This document shows, piece by piece, positions 42,217 through 47,322 of a DNA stretch of 47,322 nt. The notes beneath the pieces were generated by a model. The model made no database searches. It worked only from the letters and a program-made list of their open reading frames with translations, and had not been told where the DNA came from. The position numbers and the translations under genes are program-made. Within the stretch, counting starts at the first letter, position 1; every line of letters starts with the position of its first letter. Source of the DNA: Georgenia thermotolerans (lineage in GTDB: Bacteria; Actinomycetota; Actinomycetes; Actinomycetales; Actinomycetaceae); assembly GCF_009193185.1 (NCBI RefSeq), contig NZ_VUKF01000039.1, positions 1 to 47,322 of the forward strand. Reading direction: 5' to 3'.

Positions 42217-43344
42217 TCACTGCGGCAGGCGCTCGCCCGTCGCGGCGGAGAACACGTGCTGCTCGCCCTCGCGGATGCGCACGTGGATGGTCTCGCCCTT
42301 GGCGGGCACGTCGCGCGGGTCGATGCGGACGATGACCTGGTCGGAGTCCTCGCCCGAGCCCAGGTGCTCGGCCAGCTCGCGCGAGCCGGACAGCTCGCCG
42401 TAGACGTAGGCGTCCGAGCCGAGCTCCTCGACGAGGTTGACCGTCACCGGGATGGTGCCCGGCCCGCCGGTCGGCACGCGGTCGAGGGACTCGGGGCGGA
42501 AGCCCAGGACGACCTTGCCGTTGTCCGCGGCGCTCAGCGCGTCGACGGTCGCCCGGGTCAGCGGCACCCGCGCCTCGCCGAGCACGGCCTCACCGTTCTC
42601 CACGTGGAAGTCCCCGAGGTTCATGGCGGGGGAGCCGATGAAGCCGGCGACGAAGACGTTGGCCGGGGTGTCGTACATCTCCCGCGGGGTGCCGACCTGC
42701 TGCAGGACGCCGTCCTTGAGCACCGCGATGCGGTCGCCCATGGTCAGCGCCTCGGTCTGGTCGTGGGTGACGTAGACGGTGGTCACGCCCAGGCGCCGCT
42801 GCAGCGAGGCGATCTGGGTGCGGGTCTGCACGCGCAGCTTGGCGTCGAGGTTCGACAGCGGCTCGTCCATGAGGAACACGCGCGGCTGGCGCACGATCGC
42901 CCGGCCCATGGCCACGCGCTGGCGCTGGCCGCCGGAGAGGGCCTTGGGCTTGCGGTCGAGGTACTCGGTGAGGTCGAGGATCCGGGCGGCCTCCTTGACC
43001 CGGGTCTCGATCTCGGCCTTGGGGGTGCCGGCGATCTTCAGGGCGAAGCCCATGTTGTCCGCCACCGACATGTGCGGGTAGAGCGCGTAGTTCTGGAAGA
43101 CCATGGCGATGTCACGGTCCTTGGGCTGGACGTCGGTGACGTCGCGGTCGCCGATGTAGATCCGGCCCGAGTTGACGTCCTCGAGCCCGGCGAGCATCCG
43201 CAGCGAGGTGGACTTCCCGCACCCGGACGGGCCGACCAGGACGAGGAACTCGCCGTCGGCGATCTCGAGGTCGAGGGCGTCCACCGCGGGACGCTCGGAA
43301 CCGGGGTAGACCCGGGTGGCTTTGTCGAAGGTGACTGAGGCCAT
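42217..43344 (-). CDS. msiK: Multiple-sugar ABC transporter ATPase (UgpC/MsiK type)
   Basis: 375-aa ATPase that can energise several sugar importers. Walker A VGPSGCGKSTSLRMLAGLE, Q-loop VFQNYALYPHMSV, signature LSGGQRQRVAMGRAIV, Walker B VFLMDEPLSNLDAKLR, H-loop VTHDQTEAL. The C-terminal 130 residues form the MalK-like regulatory TOBE/OB domain. No permease genes are adjacent, which fits a shared MsiK. ATG 43344 has GGAG upstream; a dyad CCGGCA-N6-TGCCGG (43363-43380) lies just ahead and could be a regulatory site. Confidence 0.92.
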   Translation of the reverse strand: MASVTFDKATRVYPGSERPAVDALDLEIADGEFLVLVGPSGCGKSTSLRMLAGLEDVNSGRIYIGDRDVTDVQPKDRDIAMVFQNYALYPHMSVADNMGFALKIAGTPKAEIETRVKEAARILDLTEYLDRKPKALSGGQRQRVAMGRAIVRQPRVFLMDEPLSNLDAKLRVQTRTQIASLQRRLGVTTVYVTHDQTEALTMGDRIAVLKDGVLQQVGTPREMYDTPANVFVAGFIGSPAMNLGDFHVENGEAVLGEARVPLTRATVDALSAADNGKVVLGFRPESLDRVPTGGPGTIPVTVNLVEELGSDAYVYGELSGSRELAEHLGSGEDSDQVIVRIDPRDVPAKGETIHVRIREGEQHVFSAATGERLPQ

Positions 43345-43362
43345 GGTGATTTCTCTCCTCCA

Positions 43363-43380
43363 CCGGCAGGTACGTGCCGG
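43363..43380. promoter_or_regulatory. Small dyad before the msiK ribosome site
   Basis: CCGGCA-GGTACG-TGCCGG; perfect 6-bp arms. Possible operator or leader hairpin. Confidence 0.35.
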
Positions 43381-43426
43381 ACGATCCGTAGTGAAGGTGC
43401 CAGGTCGTGTCCGCTCTGACACAGCA

Positions 43427-43451
43427 GTGTCGCGGCACCCGGCCGCGACAC
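43427..43451 (-). terminator. Hairpin downstream of otsB
   Basis: Perfect 9-bp stem GTGTCGCGG / CCGCGACAC with a 7-base loop, about 30 bases after the otsB stop on the minus strand; an operator for msiK is the alternative. Confidence 0.45.
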
Positions 43452-43479
43452 CCGCCGTCGCTATCCTCCCACACGGAGG

Positions 43480-44489
43480 TTACGCAGACGTGTCCAACGG
43501 CCCACTTCTCAGTGCCACCAGCCGCATCAGGACGGCGGAGAACTCCTCCGGGTCGGTGACCCGGTAGGCCGCGCCGGTCTCCCCGGCCCCCACCTTGATG
43601 CCCACGTCGCCCTCGCCCAGGACGGCGAAGGCGTCCTCGTCGGTGGTGTCGTCGCCCGCGTACAGGACGGCGTCGGCGCCGAGCTCGGTGCGCAGCTGGA
43701 CCAGGGCGTCGCCCTTGGTCACGCTGAGCACCGACATCTCCACGACCTCCTTGCCCACGATGACGTGGACCTCCGGGTGCGTCGCGGGCCCGTCGAGGGT
43801 GGCCTGGGTGAGCCGCTCGGCGTCCGGGCGGGCGGCGCCGCGGGTGTGCAGGACGGCGGCGGCCGGCTTGACCTCGACGTGGGCGCCGGGGACGCCGGCG
43901 ACGATCGCCTCGGTGTCCCGGACCAGGCGGGCGAGGAGGGCGCTCTGCTCCTCGGTCAGGGCGACCGGGTCGGCGCGCAGCTCGCGCCCGCGGGGCCCGG
44001 CCACGACGGTGCCCCACTGGGCGCCGTGGCTGCCGATGATGCGCGTGCCGGCCGGGACGTCGGCCAGGGCGGTGAGGGTGGCGGCCTCGCGGCCGGAGAC
44101 GACGGCGACCGTCACCCCGGGCAGGCCGGTGAGGTCCTGGATCGCGGCGGCGGACTCGGGCAGGACCCGGGAGGTGGCGGGGTCGAGCACGAGCGGGGCG
44201 AGGACGCCGTCGAAGTCCAGGGCCACGAGGATCGTGGGGGCGGCGGCGAGCTCGCGCAGGGCCGAGTCCAGGCCCTCCTTGATGTGGGCGGTGAACAGCG
44301 GGGCGGCCACCCCGGGGCCGGGCACGCCGGGGTCGTCGGCGCCCACCTCGGCGGCGCCCTCCCCGCGGGCCGCGGCCTCGGTGCCGGCCAGGCCGGCGGT
44401 GGCGTCGTCGGTGGCGTCGTCGGGCGCCCCGAGCGGGCCGCCGCCCGGTCCGGTGAGCCGGGCGTCGTCGTCGGGCATGTTCTCGGTGC

Positions 44490-44493
<4 letters not shown>
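43480..44493 (-). CDS. otsB: Trehalose-6-phosphate phosphatase
   Basis: Second step of OtsAB trehalose synthesis; 337 aa HAD-type phosphatase. Motif I is LVALDFDGVLAPL (nucleophile and acid Asp), motif II VAVVSGREA, and the metal-binding motif YAGDDTTDEDAFAVL. Residues 1-75 are an acidic, Ala/Gly/Asp-rich extension without recognisable domain (DDATDDATAGLAGTEAAARG). ATG 44493 overlaps the otsA stop (ATGA), so both enzymes are made together. Confidence 0.93.
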
Positions 44494-45923
<1,430 letters not shown>

Positions 45924-45997
45924 GGGGCTATCAGCTCCTTCTGTAATCCTCTTGCCACGCTACCGGCGCCCACCCGGGGTTGCCCGACCATGTGGCG

Positions 45998-46072
45998 CCG
46001 GTCACTGCTGTGGTGAGAAGGGCCGGTCACTGCTGTGGTGAGAAGGGCCGGTCACTGCTGTGGTGCGAAGGG
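45998..46072 (+). repeat. Three tandem 25-bp repeats upstream of otsA
   Basis: Units start at 45998, 46023 and 46048 with CCGGTCACTGC and end in GGTGAGAAGGG; the first two are identical, the third has one change (GTGCGAAGGG). Confidence 0.95.
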
Positions 46073-46120
46073 TGGTCCGGTGAGGGGCGCGCGGGCGGAC
46101 GGATCCGGCATCGACGTCCC

Positions 46121-46219
46121 TGAGCACGAGCGTTGGTGGTGAGTACGAGGGTTCTGGAGTACGTATTCACCAGCGACCCTCGTATTCACCGGCAACCCTC
46201 GTGTTCGCCGCTCACCCCC
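46121..46219. repeat. 19-bp repeat array F: two forward and three reverse units of a second sequence type
   Basis: Forward TGAGCACGAGCGTTGGTGG (46121-46139) and TGAGTACGAGGGTTCTGGA (46140-46158). Reverse units begin GTATTCACC at 46163 and 46182 and GTGTTCGCC at 46201, each 19 bp apart; on the minus strand they read TGAATACGAGGGT. The same layout as array D with different sequence. Confidence 0.95.
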
Positions 46220-46317
46220 GCGCTCCATCAGCCCCTCGGCTCCACGGGAAGGCAGGTGGTGACTCCGGTCGAGGCAAAGGCGCGGCCCCGCGCCGGTCCT
46301 GGCCCGCTCGCGGTAGG

Positions 46318-46323
46318 TAGGTT
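46318..46323 (+). promoter_or_regulatory. -10 element TAGGTT, leaderless-type, Ser/Thr kinase gene
   Basis: TAGGTT ends seven bases before the ATG at 46331. Confidence 0.55.
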
Positions 46324-46330
46324 GGAGCCC

Positions 46331-47322
46331 ATGACGACGGCCGACGGCGAGCAGCGCGAGGTGGGCGGGTACCGCCTGCTGCGGCGCCTCGGTTCCGGCG
46401 GGATGGGCACCGTGCACGAGGCGGTCGACGCCGACGGGCGGCGCGTGGCCCTCAAGCTCCTCCACCCGCACATCTCCGCCGACCCCCAGGCCCGCAGGCG
46501 GCTGGCCCGCGAGGTCTCCCTGCTGCACCGGGTGCGTGAGGCCGGCGTCGCCCGGGTCCTCGACGCCGAGGTGGAGGACGCCGAGGCCTTCGTCGTCACC
46601 GAGCTCATCGAGGGCCCCACGCTCGAGGAGGACGTCGCCGCCGACGGCCCGTTCAGCCCCTCCGAGCTGTCCCACCTCGCCCACGGCCTGGCCGAGGCCC
46701 TGCGCGCCATCCACGCCGTCGGCGTCGTCCACCGCGACTTCAAGCCCGGCAACGTCATGATGAGCGAGCACGGGCCGGTGGTCATCGACTTCGGCATCGC
46801 CCAGGTCGCCGACGACGCCCGCCTCACCCAGACCGGCATGGTCACCGGCACCCCGGGCTACCTCGACCCCGAGGTCATCGCCGGCGCCGAGCCCTCGCCC
46901 ACCTGCGACTGGTGGGGCTGGGCGGCCGTCCTGCTCTTCGCCGCCACCGGCCGGCCGCCGTTCGGGCGCGGGCCCACCGGCGCCGTCCTGGCCCGGGTGA
47001 CCACCGGGCAGGCGGACACCGAGGGGCTCGAGCCGGTCGTCGCCAAGGCGCTGCGCGCCGCCCTCGACCCCGAGCCGGACCGCCGCCTCGGGGTCGACGG
47101 CGTCCTCGCGGTGCTCGACGGGCAGTGGGGCGACGACAAGCTCACCCAGGTGCTCCAGGTCGGCACCGCCGGGGCGCTGGCCGCCGGGTCCGCGGCGGCC
47201 CTGCTCGGCGACGACGACGGCGACGGCACCCGGGCGCTCGACGGCGGCCCGGCCACGGCGCCCTTCACCGACGGCACGCGCGCCGCCGCCACCGGGTTGC
47301 CCGCCGGCGCCGCAGCGGCCGG
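46331..47322 (+). CDS. Ser/Thr protein kinase (PknB-like), 3' end outside window
   Basis: Hanks-type kinase, at least 330 aa; open to the window end. Glycine loop RRLGSGGMGTVHEA, Lys in RRVALKLLHP, catalytic loop GVVHRDFKPGNVMM (Phe replaces the more usual Leu after HRD), Mg loop VIDFGIAQV, activation segment GTPGYLDPEVI (DPE for APE), then WWGWAAVLLFAATGRPPFG. After the kinase domain (about residue 270) an Ala/Gly/Asp-rich segment starts; a transmembrane helix or sensor domain may follow beyond the edge. The ATG is seven bases after a TAGGTT element. Divergent from otsA. Confidence 0.9.
   Translation, partial: MTTADGEQREVGGYRLLRRLGSGGMGTVHEAVDADGRRVALKLLHPHISADPQARRRLAREVSLLHRVREAGVARVLDAEVEDAEAFVVTELIEGPTLEEDVAADGPFSPSELSHLAHGLAEALRAIHAVGVVHRDFKPGNVMMSEHGPVVIDFGIAQVADDARLTQTGMVTGTPGYLDPEVIAGAEPSPTCDWWGWAAVLLFAATGRPPFGRGPTGAVLARVTTGQADTEGLEPVVAKALRAALDPEPDRRLGVDGVLAVLDGQWGDDKLTQVLQVGTAGALAAGSAAALLGDDDGDGTRALDGGPATAPFTDGTRAAATGLPAGAAAA

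Overview
The window is about 47 kb of very GC-rich, gene-dense chromosome from an actinomycete. CarD, Lsr2, SenX3/RegX3-like and CysRS genes, an actinobacterial-type lysine-rich topoisomerase I tail, a Tad/Flp-type pilus locus with a DUF4244 pilin, and many leaderless-type starts point to Actinomycetota. Gene content suggests Micrococcales (Cellulomonas/Georgenia-like), but this is inference from gene families, not a database match. There is no prophage, IS element, CRISPR array or rRNA; it is mostly a core-genome stretch, with unusual intergenic repeats.

Layout. 1-2466: tail of a Tad pilus operon (TadB-like, TadC-like, DUF4244 pilin, TadE, TadG/Rv3654c-like), convergent with a MrfA/Hrq1-like helicase (2485-4950, minus). 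5140-9623: STAS protein, K+-independent H+-pyrophosphatase, histidine phosphatase, NAD(P)HX dehydratase. 9643-15417: methyltransferase, second STAS protein, SDR, YqjF/DUF2071 protein, FUSC-type membrane protein, PAP2 phosphatase. 15572-22441: topA, a PadR/HAAS-type pair facing a Gfo/Idh/MocA oxidoreductase, then tmk-holB. 22514-26272: secreted alpha/beta hydrolase lipoprotein, tRNA-Thr(CGT), 52-aa membrane protein, lsr2, gpmA. 26408-29111: protocatechuate dioxygenase pcaHG with a divergent LysR regulator. 29244-32057: phoU divergent from senX3-regX3, with a PHO-box-like array between. 32033-33066: HXXEE protein and a small lipoprotein. 33357-39330: carD, ispD, ispF, MFS permease (minus), cysS, rlmB. 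39345-45923: unknown 403-aa protein, DUF4032 protein, msiK-like ABC ATPase, otsB, otsA. 46331-end: a Ser/Thr kinase cut by the window edge.

The most unusual signal is non-coding. Several intergenic gaps hold arrays of short repeats with a strict 19-bp period. One sequence family (unit like CGAGACGTCAACTNNGGCR) occurs at 27895, 34661, 40602 and 42012; a second, with different sequence but the same 19-bp period and the same two-forward/three-reverse layout, occurs at 46121. At ispD-ispF the array lies between two copies of the 39-bp 3' end of ispD. Three other tandem arrays with 23 to 28-bp periods lie in other gaps. I do not recognise these as a named element. A second systematic feature is a leaderless-promoter pattern (TANNNT, then 6 or 7 bases, then ATG/GTG) at twelve genes.
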